A stretch of 64,000 nt of DNA from the NCBI RefSeq assembly GCF_024227435.1, contig NZ_CP100445.1, positions 2,787,369 through 2,851,368 of the forward strand, given 5' to 3'. The position numbers and the translations under genes were made by a program. This DNA is from Natrinema caseinilyticum. GTDB lineage: Archaea > Halobacteriota > Halobacteria > Halobacteriales > Natrialbaceae. This document shows positions 36,267 through 45,392 of the stretch, piece after piece. Under the pieces are notes generated by a model, which was given only the letters and a program-made list of their open reading frames with translations, did not search any database and was not told the origin of the DNA. How positions within the stretch are numbered: position 1 is the first letter of the stretch; every line of letters begins with the position of its first letter.

Positions 36267-36800
36267 TCACTCGCCGCGCCACTCGTCCTCGAGCAACCCG
36301 TACCAGTACGCGTCCCGATACTGGCCGTCGACGAATTCGACGTCGCGGTGGACGCCTTCCTGCGTGAAGCCGACCGACTCGAGCAACCGGCGGGACGGCT
36401 CGTTGAGTTCGAACACGCGAGCTTCGATCCGGTGGAGCCCGAGCTGGTCGAAGCCGTACTCGAGAATCTGTTCCACCGCCTCGGTACCGTAGCCCTGTCG
36501 CTGGTGGTCGGGTGCGATCCAGTACCCGAGTTCGGCCTTTTGTACCTCCCAGTCGATCCCGTTGAACCCGAGGCTTCCCACCGGTGTCGATTCGTCGACG
36601 ATCAGGAGCGACACGTTCTCGTCACTACAAACGACGTCCTCGAACCACTCGTGTTCTTGTTCCTGATTGAGCGGCCTCGAGCGACCGATCGGCCGCCAGA
36701 TTCGCGGATCGTTGACCTGTGCCTGCAGGAACTCGAGGTCCTCTTCTTCGATCGGTCGCAACGTCGTGTGATCACCCTCCAGAAACACGGGACCGGACAT
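36267..36800 (-). CDS. GNAT acetyltransferase, RimJ/RimL type
   Basis: A 177-residue N-acetyltransferase. The acetyl-CoA pyrophosphate-binding segment is DHQRQGYGTEAVEQILEYGF, followed by LGLHRIEARVFELNEPSRRLLESVGF. Such proteins acetylate N-termini, small molecules or antibiotics; the substrate is unknown. A TTTATG box 24-27 bp before the ATG implies a leaderless mRNA. Converges with nadE. Confidence 0.88.
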   Translation of the reverse strand: MSGPVFLEGDHTTLRPIEEEDLEFLQAQVNDPRIWRPIGRSRPLNQEQEHEWFEDVVCSDENVSLLIVDESTPVGSLGFNGIDWEVQKAELGYWIAPDHQRQGYGTEAVEQILEYGFDQLGLHRIEARVFELNEPSRRLLESVGFTQEGVHRDVEFVDGQYRDAYWYGLLEDEWRGE

Positions 36801-36845
36801 ATTTGCACCATATATGTCAACGCATAAATCGCTTCCGTTCGCCGG

Positions 36846-37550
36846 TCACTCGAGCAGCGCGTCGACGTCGTCCGCGTGGGCGGCGACGAGGTCTGCGAAG
36901 GCTCGGGCCTCGCGTCGTTCCTGCGTCGCCCGCTCGCCGTCGTCTCGAATCCGTCGTTTCAACGCGGCCAGCGCATCGGCCGCGTTCGCGGTGATCTCCT
37001 CGGCGACCGATCGGGGCTCGTCTTCAATCCTGGAAATCAGTCCCATCCGACGAGCCTCCGCCGCGTCGATCGACCGCCCGGAGAGCGCGAACTCGAGTGC
37101 GTCGCCCTCGCCGATGATGCGGGGCAATCGGACGGTCCCGCCCCAGGCGCCGAACAGACCGAAGCTGACGCCCGGTTCGCCGTAGGTCGAGTCGGGCGTC
37201 CCCACCCGGACGTCACAGGCAAGCGCGAGTTCGAGACCGCCGCCGCGTGCGGGGCCGTCGATCCCCGCGACGACGACCGCGGGCGAATCCTCGATCGAGC
37301 GGGCGACGCGCTGGCCCAGGCGCGCGAACTCGGCCGCGCGGTCTCGATTTCCCTCGAGCGCCGCGACCTCGTTCAGATCCGCCCCCGCAGAGAAGGCCCG
37401 CCCGCGTCCGCGGAGGTAGATCACCGGCTCGTCGACCCCGTCGATCGCCGCCTCGAGGGCCTCGAGTCCGTCGATGGTGAGCGCGTTGCGCGCCTCGGGG
37501 CGGTCGAACGTAACGGTGCGAACCGAGCCGTTCGTGTCAACGTCGATCAT
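36846..37550 (-). CDS. Enoyl-CoA hydratase/isomerase family protein
   Basis: A short crotonase of 234 residues. Oxyanion segments GRGRAFSAGADLNEV and ARGGGLELALACDVRVG are intact. The first Glu position is PGVSFGLFGAWGGTVRL, in which the usual Glu of the hydratase pair is replaced, and the second region is IDAAEARRMGLI. It may therefore be an isomerase, hydrolase or other crotonase rather than a true hydratase. It lies 45 bp upstream of the GNAT gene on the same strand and is not near the catabolic cluster at 10-18 kb. Confidence 0.82.
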   Translation of the reverse strand: MIDVDTNGSVRTVTFDRPEARNALTIDGLEALEAAIDGVDEPVIYLRGRGRAFSAGADLNEVAALEGNRDRAAEFARLGQRVARSIEDSPAVVVAGIDGPARGGGLELALACDVRVGTPDSTYGEPGVSFGLFGAWGGTVRLPRIIGEGDALEFALSGRSIDAAEARRMGLISRIEDEPRSVAEEITANAADALAALKRRIRDDGERATQERREARAFADLVAAHADDVDALLE

Positions 37551-37610
37551 GGCAGCAGTCGACCGGGCGTTTCCAAAGGTCTTTGGCTCCGCCCTCGTAA
37601 CCCCCCGCTA

Positions 37611-38417
37611 ATGGAGAAGGCCGACAGCTGTCGGCGTGCCGCCGTCGAGGCCGTCGCGGACGTCGAACCACCACAACTGCACGACTACATCGAATCCGTC
37701 CTCGAACGAGCGTCGATGGTCCCCGGGACACTCACCCTCGAGAGCGCCGCAGCGATGGCAGCGGACGGGTACGCGCTCGAGGGCGATCTCCCCCGCTCCG
37801 CCCCTTCCGAAACCGATCGAGACCGTACATCCGACCAGGATCACGACCGCACCGGGGAGTGCGAACCCGATCGCGTCGTCACGCACGCGGCCGGGGTCCA
37901 GCTCATCTACGAAGGGCTGCGCCTGACCCGCACGCTCGCCCACGACGAACCCTGGACGGCGACCGACGACAGCGCCGCCGACGGCGATCTCGCGATACTC
38001 GCCGCCGACATTCTCGTCGCCCGCGGGTTCTACCTGCTCGCACGCACGGACGCCGCCGGCAAGGCCGTCCGCACCGTCCAGTCGTTCGGACGCGACCAGA
38101 CCCGTCGCACGGCCCTCCCCGACGAGGGCAGCGACGGCGACCCCGGTACCGAGGGCCAGACTGACGGTCTCGATCCGACGACGATCGACGCGAACCTCGA
38201 GCGCGACGTCCTCGAACTCGCCGTCCTCACCGGGGCCGTCGCCGTCGGCGAAACGCCGTCACCGTGGCTCCTCGCCGTCGCCACGGATCTCGCCGACGCC
38301 ATCGGCCCCTCGTTCCCACCGGCAAGCGAGTGTCTCACCGATCTCGAACCGACGCTCCACGACCGCTCGCTCGAGGAGGGGCCGACCGACCGGGCGACGT
38401 CGGCGACCGACCCCTGA
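37611..38417 (+). CDS. Helical hypothetical protein of haloarchaea
   Basis: A 268-residue, all-helical acidic protein. Helices such as AGVQLIYEGLRLTRTLAHDEPW, DLAILAADILVARGFYLLA and LELAVLTGAVAV recall the arrangement of polyprenyl synthetase-like folds, but the DDxxD metal motifs are missing, so this is only an impression. I recall a haloarchaeal DUF7114-type family next to tRNA-Thr but cannot verify it. ATG 37611 is well placed after the divergent crotonase gene. Confidence 0.6.
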   Translation: MEKADSCRRAAVEAVADVEPPQLHDYIESVLERASMVPGTLTLESAAAMAADGYALEGDLPRSAPSETDRDRTSDQDHDRTGECEPDRVVTHAAGVQLIYEGLRLTRTLAHDEPWTATDDSAADGDLAILAADILVARGFYLLARTDAAGKAVRTVQSFGRDQTRRTALPDEGSDGDPGTEGQTDGLDPTTIDANLERDVLELAVLTGAVAVGETPSPWLLAVATDLADAIGPSFPPASECLTDLEPTLHDRSLEEGPTDRATSATDP

Positions 38418-38516
38418 CCACCGGTGACGACCGCACGACCGGACCGAGACAGACCGACGCACGGCCCGATCGAATCGAAACCCATAAAGACGACTCCGGT
38501 CAACGAACGAGTGCGT

Positions 38517-38588
38517 GCCTGGGTAGCTTAGCGGTAAAGCGCGTCCTTGGTAAGGACGAGAGCCCGGGTTCAAATCCCGGCCTAGGCT
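38517..38588 (+). tRNA. tRNA-Thr (GGU)
   Basis: A 72-nt cloverleaf. The acceptor stem GCCTGGG pairs with CCTAGGC. The anticodon stem CGTCC/GGACG closes the loop TTGGTAA with anticodon GGT, and the T arm has GTTCAAATC. CCA is absent. A CATAAAG box about 30 bp upstream is its likely promoter. Confidence 0.95.
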
Positions 38589-38761
38589 TTCTGCGAGGAA
38601 CGATCGTGACGAGCGAAACGGTCGCAGTTCTTGACGTTTCAGGGTGAACGCGAGTCTTGCGGGCGAACGATGTAACAGACCGATCGAAGATCTATCCGTC
38701 ACCTGTTAGGATCGGCGTGCTGAATGCGGAGGACGTATGCAGTATTCTCTCGGGGCAGAGA

Positions 38762-38956
38762 TCACATCCGCGTCGCTTCCTTCGCTTCCTCGGCGTGTTC
38801 GAGCGCAAACTCCAACTGACGGCGGTGAACCGCTTCCAGTTCGTCCGCATCCGCGTCGGTGAGTTTCGTCGTCACCACCACACCGGGGAGACTCGTCTTT
38901 AGTTGTGAGCCACGCGTCTCGAGCAGTTCCTCTGCGTTGAAGTCATCCATCGCCAT
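38762..38956 (-). CDS. Small hypothetical protein
   Basis: A 64-residue acidic protein starting MAMDDFNAEELLETRGSQ, with a central KTSLPGVVVTTKLTD strand pair and a C-terminal helix (EAVHRRQLEFALEHAEEAKE). It is unlike chance frames because the charge pattern is haloarchaeal. ATG 38956 sits about 30 bp after an AAAGATAG box; 38950 and 38983 are alternative ATGs. No family is recognised. Confidence 0.5.
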   Translation of the reverse strand: MAMDDFNAEELLETRGSQLKTSLPGVVVTTKLTDADADELEAVHRRQLEFALEHAEEAKEATRM

Positions 38957-38983
38957 CGGGCCAGATAGGGGCGCGTGAGGCAT

Positions 38984-39630
38984 CTATCTTTCTGCGAGGA
39001 GAGAATCCCGCCGTTTACCGCGAGGAGGATGTCAAGTGACCGGTACGCGCCCTGCATTCAGCGCAGTTTCGTCGACGGAGATCCGCCATCGCGTGGACGC
39101 CGGGAGGGAATAATCGTCGCCGGCGAGAGCGCTGCAGCCGCTGAAACCGGCGGCGAGGGCGGGGGTACTTTCAGCGTCTTTCTGCGCGTAACGGGGACTA
39201 TCTGTCTGTCCCACTCAGTCTCTTCGTTTCAATGTCACTATTTCCTGTACCAACGCCAGAGAGACCACTCATTGGCGGTCAGGTCTGAGGGGGCTTTCAA
39301 CAGCGTTTCTGACGGACCCTCGGCGAGCCTACGACGGGGCCACTGCCAGAGCACCACCTCCTCGCGTCGTCTCCCTGAACGGTGCTCCATTCACGATCGG
39401 CCAGTCTCCAGTGCCCACGTCGTCAGTAGTCGCCCGTCCTCGAGACGGACAGCCTCGCCGTCGCGATAGCGGTAGCGCCGCGTTCGCTGGTCTACCACCG
39501 AATTCGCGAGGAAAGCGGTATTAGTGACGCCGACGCGAAGAAGCACCCGACGACGGCTGTACGCATATCGCGTTCGAGAATCTGACCAATATTCGCAAGC
39601 GGATGGCTGGTGCAGTACCTTCGCGCCCGC
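38984..39630. other. Gene-poor stretch with decayed coding traces
   Basis: About 0.65 kb between the small protein gene and the MscS gene. On the minus strand near 39400-39535 a short frame reads like a genuine protein end (DGEAVRLEDGRLLTTWALE), but it has no usable start and breaks upstream. The rest shows no gene. Probably remnants of a lost gene. Confidence 0.4.
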
Positions 39631-40512
39631 TCAGTCGCCAGTGACTTTTCTGGTCTCGCCGACGTTCACGACTTCGACACCGCCTGCTAGTTCCGTCGTG
39701 GGGTATGGCATATCGATTCCGTCGGTATCGAAGCGCTGCTTGACCGCCTCGATGAACTGCGCACGTATCGCCCCGTAGCTGCTTTCGTCCGGATCGATCC
39801 AAATTCGGCCCTGGAGCACGACGGCCGAGTCCCCCAATCCCGTGACAGGCGCCGTCGGTACGGGCTCCTCGAAGACGCCATCGATACGCCCGCCCTCGTC
39901 GATGATTGCCTTCCGTGCCCGTTCGATATCGTCGCTATATCCGATGCCGAAGTCGACGGACACTCGGCGCAGGTCGTTGGCCACGTTGTTGATCACGACC
40001 GCATTAGCGAGGTCGCTGTTGGGGACGGTTACCTGTTCGTTATCGAATGTGTCCAGCTTCGTCACGCGTAGTGTGATCTCACGAACGACGCCACTGTTTC
40101 CATCCCACTCGATCCAGTCGCCAACACGGAACGGTTCGTCTTGAATGATGAACACGCCGGCGACGAAGTTCGCAATGAGGTCCTGTGCGGCGAAACCGAC
40201 TGCGAGCGCGAGGGCCCCTGCCAGCGTCGCGAACGCAGCGAGGACCACGCCGAACCCGGCGACCGTCGCCGCCAGCGCGACCGCGGCGACGGCGGTGACT
40301 ACTTCGGTCGTACTCACGGCGAGCCCGACGAGCGTTTCGTCGAAGTCACGGCGTCTGAGACTGGCTTCAACTGCTCGGATGAGGACTGACTTCCCGAGCA
40401 GGTAGAGGGCCACGAACAAGACGGCGAACAATACGACCGTCGTGACGGCGTTGACAAGCGGCGGGATGTACTGCTGTGGGTCGAGCGAGACCCCTTGCTG
40501 AAGAGCTATCAT
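39631..40512 (-). CDS. MscS-family mechanosensitive channel
   Basis: A 293-residue small-conductance channel that releases solutes on osmotic down-shock. Three N-terminal helices are followed by the pore-lining helix GALALAVGFAAQDLIANFVAGVFI and the beta domain start EPFRVGDWIEWDGNSGVVREITLRVTKL. The C-terminal domain continues to the stop. ATG 40512 is preferred over 40527 because the TATA box (GTATAATATT, near 40542-40552) places the transcript start near 40520. Confidence 0.9.
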   Translation of the reverse strand: MIALQQGVSLDPQQYIPPLVNAVTTVVLFAVLFVALYLLGKSVLIRAVEASLRRRDFDETLVGLAVSTTEVVTAVAAVALAATVAGFGVVLAAFATLAGALALAVGFAAQDLIANFVAGVFIIQDEPFRVGDWIEWDGNSGVVREITLRVTKLDTFDNEQVTVPNSDLANAVVINNVANDLRRVSVDFGIGYSDDIERARKAIIDEGGRIDGVFEEPVPTAPVTGLGDSAVVLQGRIWIDPDESSYGAIRAQFIEAVKQRFDTDGIDMPYPTTELAGGVEVVNVGETRKVTGD

Positions 40513-41242
40513 ACCACAAACAACCATAGATTGCGGCCATTAATATTATACCTGTGGTAAGAAATTGCACCGTCCTAAACCTAAAACCGAGACCGGTACA
40601 AACATCCGATATTGACGGGTCCTCCATCCGGCACTACCACCGAACCCCTTCCTCTCCTGGTAGTCCCGATATTGATCGGTACGATACTCTCACAGCGGTC
40701 TTCAATTACAGAAATCCGAGGAGAAATCCCACGACTGAAGTCGTGGGGTGAATCCGATCACAGCCGTCCGCTCGAGCCGTCACCGCCAACCGAGGCGAAA
40801 CACGTCGGGAGGTGACGCCGAATTGGACCTCGTTTCAGCCACCGCCTCGGCCGATCGGACCGCGGCCACTGTTATTGTCTTTTCCCTGAACAATTGCGCC
40901 GTTCGGAAAACGCTCGAGTCGTAACAATAGCCGGATGGAGCGCCGATAAACGATTGTAGCCCGATTCCTGTCGAATATAATACCGTCGATAGTTTTACCA
41001 GCTGGTACGGATGATTGCGAGTTATGGGACAGTCACGGCGTATCACTACGTCTCGGCCAGATGTCAGTGACGGATCTCGGTCCAATGTTGTGTCACCTCC
41101 TTCGAACGCGAACTCGAGTCGGCTGCCGACGGGCGCGCGTTTGCGAGTCGACGCGACGAAACCCGTGCTCGAGACGGCCGCTCGAGAACCCGGAACCAGC
41201 ACTCGGCCGGTCGCGGTCGGTCTCACTCGGTGATCCAGAATC
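40513..41242. other. Intergenic region with a solo IS-type hairpin
   Basis: About 0.73 kb between MscS and the CoA-transferase. Apart from the MscS promoter and the hairpin at 40728-40747 (separate entry) no gene is seen. AT-rich stretches at 40880-41010 may hold the promoter of the CoA-transferase gene. Confidence 0.5.
40728..40747 (+). mobile_element. Solo right-end hairpin of an IS605/IS1341 (TnpB) type element
   Basis: The perfect palindrome CCCACGACTGAAGTCGTGGG in the context gagaaat-hairpin-gtgaat is the right-end signature that I know from haloarchaeal IS605/IS1341 elements, where it forms the 3' part of the TnpB guide RNA. No tnpA or tnpB sequence lies within reach on either strand, so this is a relic or an independently spread end. 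Confidence 0.6.
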
Positions 41243-42478
41243 ATGGCACACGACGACCGAATCTTGGAGGGTGTAACGGTACTGGACCTCTCGACGTTCG
41301 TTACCGGCGGGTTTTGCTCCGCGATGCTCGCCAATCAGGGCGCGGAGGTCATCAAGATCGAGCAACCGGGCTACGGCGATGCGATTCGTCACTCGGGACC
41401 GCCGTTCATCGACGGTGAATCGCCGTACTACTGGACGGTCAACTACGGCAAGCGAAGCCTCGAACTCGACCTGAAGAATCCGCGTGCCGTCGAGGCGCTG
41501 TACGAACTCGCCGAGGACGCGGATATCTTCATCCAGAACTTTCGTCCGGGAACGGCCGAGCGACTCGCGGTCGATTACGAGTCGATCGCAGAGCGGAACG
41601 AGGACGTCATCTACCTCGCGGTCTCCGCGTTCGGACAGACCGGGCCCTGGCGGGAGCGCTCCGGCTACGACCTGCTCATCCAGGGGATGAGCGGGATCAT
41701 GAGCGTCACGGGCGAGCCCGACAGACAGCCGGTCAAGGTCGGGCTGCCGATGACGGATCTCATCACCGCGATGTGGGCCGCGTTCGGCGTCACGACGGCC
41801 CTCTACCGACGGGAGCTGACCGGCGAGGGCGAGTACATCGATCTCGGGATGCTCGAGTCGGCGCTGCCGTGGCTCACCAAGCAGGCCGGCCAGGTGTTCG
41901 CCGGCACCGAGCCGCGGCGCATGGGGACGAAAGATCCGGTGCTCGCGCCGTATCAGACCTTCGAGACCAAAGACGGCTATCTCAACATCTGCATTCTCAA
42001 CGAGAAACTCTGGTGGGAACTCTGTGAGGTTCTCGATCGGCCGGATCTGGCGGAACACGAACACTTCGAGACGAACGCCGACCGCGTCGAACACTTAGAA
42101 GAGCTAGAGACCGAAATCGAAGCCACGCTCGCGGCGAAGACGACCGACGAGTGGATCGAGATTATCGCCGAGGAGGGCGGCGTCCCGGCGGGTCCCGTGT
42201 ACGACGTCGAAGAGGCGCTGAACAATCCGCAGATCGATGCTCGCGATGCGGTGACCGAGATCGACCACCCGGAACTCGGGTCCGTGCCGGTGATCGAACA
42301 TCCGCTGAAGTTCGAGCACGCCGAGAGCGGATTCGAACTCCCGCCGCCGCTGCTCGGGGAACACAACCGGGCGGTGTTTCGGGACCGCGGATACTCGGAG
42401 GCGGAACTCGACGAACTCGAGGCGGCCGGTGTCTTCGGGACCGAATCCGACGGGTCTGAGACGTCCACGACCGAGTAA
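41243..42478 (+). CDS. CoA-transferase family III (CaiB/BaiF)
   Basis: A 411-residue enzyme that moves CoA between organic acids. The N-terminal LEGVTVLDLSTFVTGGFCSAMLANQGAEVIKIEQP, the segment FRPGTAERLAVDYESIAERN and the catalytic Asp in GEYIDLGMLES (near residue 199) are characteristic. The substrate (for example carnitine, formyl, mesaconyl) cannot be told. ATG 41243 is the natural start. No obvious partner genes lie adjacent, and it is separate from the catabolic cluster at 10-18 kb. Confidence 0.9.
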   Translation: MAHDDRILEGVTVLDLSTFVTGGFCSAMLANQGAEVIKIEQPGYGDAIRHSGPPFIDGESPYYWTVNYGKRSLELDLKNPRAVEALYELAEDADIFIQNFRPGTAERLAVDYESIAERNEDVIYLAVSAFGQTGPWRERSGYDLLIQGMSGIMSVTGEPDRQPVKVGLPMTDLITAMWAAFGVTTALYRRELTGEGEYIDLGMLESALPWLTKQAGQVFAGTEPRRMGTKDPVLAPYQTFETKDGYLNICILNEKLWWELCEVLDRPDLAEHEHFETNADRVEHLEELETEIEATLAAKTTDEWIEIIAEEGGVPAGPVYDVEEALNNPQIDARDAVTEIDHPELGSVPVIEHPLKFEHAESGFELPPPLLGEHNRAVFRDRGYSEAELDELEAAGVFGTESDGSETSTTE

Positions 42479-42583
42479 TCGATGCACGAGGCGTCGCTGC
42501 CCGCACTCGAGTGCGACGCGAGTCCCGTCGGACGGGTATTGCACCCGACGGCGTTTCTGTTCGATGGTCACCGACAGAGAGCG

Positions 42584-43318
42584 CTACAACTGCTGTGTCG
42601 TCTCCGATCGAGTGCCGAGGAGTTCTTCCGCTCGGTCGCGATCCTCGGCGTAGCCGACGTCGACCCGCCAGCCGTCCATCCGAATCGCGTCGATCGTGCG
42701 CCCGGATTGGAGCAACAGGTCGATCGCGTCCGGGAGTTCGTACTCGCCGCGGTCCGATGGCTGCACGAGGTGACAGGCGTGAAAGATCGCCGGCGTGAAC
42801 GTATAGATGCCGGTCATAACGAGGTTCGACGGCGGGTCTTCGGGCTTTTCGAGCACCTCGACGATCTCCCCGTACTCGTTCGTATCGAGGACGCCGTACC
42901 TGGTCGCTTCCTCGTACGGGACCTGTTCGACGAGGAACGCCGCGTCGGCACGGTCCTCGCGCTGTCGGTTGACGACGTCGCTGAGGTTCGCCCGAAACAC
43001 GTTGTCACCGAGCATGAGGATGAAATCGTCGTCGACGTGAGGCTGTGCCTGCAAAATTGCGTGGGCGAGCCCCAGTTGCTCGCGCTGGTGCGCATAGGTG
43101 ATCGGAACGCCCTCGTATGCGTCGCCGTATCGCTCGATGATCTGTTCTTGCTTGTATCCGACGACGACGATGAGTTCCGTCGCACCGATCTCGAGCAGAT
43201 TGTCGAAGACGTCCTCGATGAGCGGCGTGTCGTTTACTTCGACGAGTACTTTCGGCTTGGCATCGGTAAGCGGTCGAAGTCGAGTCCCCTTGCCTGCAGC
43301 AAGAACGACGGCTTGCAT
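42584..43318 (-). CDS. Sugar-1-phosphate nucleotidyltransferase (RmlA/AglF-like)
   Basis: A 244-residue nucleotidyltransferase that makes a NDP-sugar from a sugar-1-phosphate. It has the NTP-binding signature AVVLAAGKGTRLRPLTDAKPKVLVEV (3-28), GLAHAILQAQ, LGDNVF and VEVLEKPEDPPSN. It lacks the C-terminal hexapeptide domain of bifunctional forms. A CTATTTACT box about 27 bp before ATG 43318 suggests a leaderless mRNA. It probably feeds activated sugar to the glycan genes at 45-61 kb; whether UTP or dTTP is used is open. Confidence 0.87.
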   Translation of the reverse strand: MQAVVLAAGKGTRLRPLTDAKPKVLVEVNDTPLIEDVFDNLLEIGATELIVVVGYKQEQIIERYGDAYEGVPITYAHQREQLGLAHAILQAQPHVDDDFILMLGDNVFRANLSDVVNRQREDRADAAFLVEQVPYEEATRYGVLDTNEYGEIVEVLEKPEDPPSNLVMTGIYTFTPAIFHACHLVQPSDRGEYELPDAIDLLLQSGRTIDAIRMDGWRVDVGYAEDRDRAEELLGTRSETTQQL

Positions 43319-43898
43319 GTGACCACCGGTCTACGAAGAGTAGTAAATAGAACAACGGACGTTGCGCGGGACAATCGGCCGCTGTTCGAAACGGCTCCCG
43401 ATCCCGGAGGGAGACCACGTGACTAATACGTCTTTACGGACGGCTCGAGAGACCGCAGTCCGCACTCGACGTCCGATTCGACACTCGACAGCGCGGCTGA
43501 CCGTTTGATTCGGATTTTCGGGTCGCAAGACGCTCCTTCTCGACGATACGTCTGCCGATCCCCGTCCGTTCGCGCGGTGAGGCTCGTTCGGCACAGAGAC
43601 TGTTGTCCCCGTCATCGGAGCACGGCGTGTCCGTTTTCGGGTCGTGCCAGGAGTACCGGTCTGCGGACGCGTTCCCGCCAGGGTCCGACTCGTCTCGCCA
43701 CGACGACGAGTTCGAAAGTAATCCACTGTTGGAGCCGACAGCGAGCGGACTCGCTCTCCCGTGTGACGAGCGGGCGACGGTCGTGATTTCTCCTCGAGTA
43801 CCGGCAAAATGACTCCGAAAGTTGACACCGAAAACGAGGTGGCGTCGTCGTGCACCGTGCTGGTGTCGACACGCGCGTGGCCGTCCTCACCCGTCCCG
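43319..43898. other. Gene-free stretch of about 0.6 kb
   Basis: Contains the nucleotidyltransferase promoter at its left end. The open frames here are Arg/Thr/Ser-rich shadow readings. Nothing else is recognised. Confidence 0.5.
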
Positions 43899-45116
43899 TC
43901 ACTCGGCGGAGCGTTCGATGGCGGTCGTCTGGTTGGCATCGTCCGCGCCGTCGATTACAAGTCCAGTAACGGTCAGATCCTCGATGGTCACCTCCTCGAT
44001 GGTTGCGTTCTCGACGCTGGCGACTATCGGCCAGTTCGCACCGTTTATCGGCTCCTGATCGCTCGGCTTTTCGGCTGCGTAGTCGTCCGCCGTGGTATTC
44101 TCAGGACTTTCGTCGCCTTCCGCGTCCGTGTTAGAATCCGCACCACTCTCGTCGTCTTCCGTCACGTGGGCCCCGATTTTCATGGTCTTGACGTCGTCTT
44201 CCGTCACGCTTTTGTCAGGCTCGGCGTCGTCTTCCGTCACGGTATCCTCGGGCCGATCGTCGTCTTTCGGGGCGGGATCCGAAGGACAATCTATTTCCTC
44301 CGAGGCATTACGCTCGGAACTCGAGTCGTCCGCAATAGATGCCACAGAACACTCGCTATCGTTCGAGATGGTGTCTTCGGTTTTGTTATCTTCGGGCACG
44401 GTCGATCCCTCCTCGGTGACGGCATCTTTGGTCGTCGAATCCTCGGCGGTCTCTTTGGCCTCCGTCTCTGTCACCCTGAAGGTGTGCTCGTTCGAGGCGT
44501 GGTCCGTCTCGAGGTCGTCCGACGGCATCGTATCCGCGGGCGGGGTGTATTCCTCGTCGACCCGCTCGGTGACGAGGTCGACCCGGGCATCGTATTCGCC
44601 GACGTCGAACGCTGACGCGTTCAGCGTGATCGTCAACCTGACTTTGTCGCCAGCGCCAGCGCCTTCGTAGCCCGCAGCGCCGACGGGGCGTTCGTACCCA
44701 GGCAGTGCGGCCCCATTACTGATCTCGAGTCTCGGCTCGAGGTGCCGAGCGTCTATCTTCTCGGACGTCGACACGTTCGTGACCGGTGTCCCGTCGACGG
44801 TAAAGACCTGTTCGACGGTATCGCCGTCTCGATCGGTGAGCGTTAGCAGATACCCCCCGAGTTGCGTCTCGCCGTCGTGTTCGATCGTCACCTCGAGGGT
44901 CACGACGCCGTCTCGTTCGACCTCTTCATCACCGGTGAGGGTGGTGACGACGCCGCCAGTTGACGTGCTAGCGAACGTCACTCCCGCGACAATTCCCGCC
45001 GTGATCATCACGGAGAGTACTTTCGTCTGAACGCCGTCACGGCCGATCAGACCGGTGATCGGTTGCACGAATCGTCGGGTGAACTTCGGCCAGTGTAAGC
45101 CATCTCTTGGGATCAT
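43899..45116 (-). CDS. Membrane-anchored acidic surface protein
   Basis: A 405-residue protein with one N-terminal hydrophobic helix (VLSVMITAGIVAGVTFA, about 34-50), so it is probably anchored with the bulk outside. Residues 55-200 look like a beta-sandwich (repeated short strands, N-x-S/T sequons). Residues 205-360 are a Thr/Glu/Asp-rich region with three VTEDD units and several NxT/S sites that may be glycosylated. The end (NATIEEVTIEDLTVTGLVIDGADDANQT) looks like a beta-helix rung. No family is assigned. It lies next to the glycan cluster, divergent from the GT2 gene. Confidence 0.7.
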   Translation of the reverse strand: MIPRDGLHWPKFTRRFVQPITGLIGRDGVQTKVLSVMITAGIVAGVTFASTSTGGVVTTLTGDEEVERDGVVTLEVTIEHDGETQLGGYLLTLTDRDGDTVEQVFTVDGTPVTNVSTSEKIDARHLEPRLEISNGAALPGYERPVGAAGYEGAGAGDKVRLTITLNASAFDVGEYDARVDLVTERVDEEYTPPADTMPSDDLETDHASNEHTFRVTETEAKETAEDSTTKDAVTEEGSTVPEDNKTEDTISNDSECSVASIADDSSSERNASEEIDCPSDPAPKDDDRPEDTVTEDDAEPDKSVTEDDVKTMKIGAHVTEDDESGADSNTDAEGDESPENTTADDYAAEKPSDQEPINGANWPIVASVENATIEEVTIEDLTVTGLVIDGADDANQTTAIERSAE

Positions 45117-45392
45117 TGTGTGCCCCCGAAGAAAGGCCCGTGGATCAGGCTAATGAAAATCTGGAAACGTCTCATCCGGTAAAAGAGCACTATGGGCACG
45201 TGAGCGCTTCTCAGCGTCGTTTTCAATAGAACATTTTCCCCGATAGCAATTGCTATCGGCCACCATTCGTCGAACGATATCTCTCCGAGGCCGCTCTTCC
45301 ATCGCCAATTCCGGCTTGAATTTCCGCACCCTCCATTAAGAGCTGAAACGATCTGGTGTTTATCTGTGTTTTCTGACCGCGAAATTGGCAGT

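Noticed and set aside
42482-43426. 314-codon + strand frame over the nucleotidyltransferase gene
   Set aside because: Antisense to a gene with the full RmlA-type signature; no domain in the + reading.
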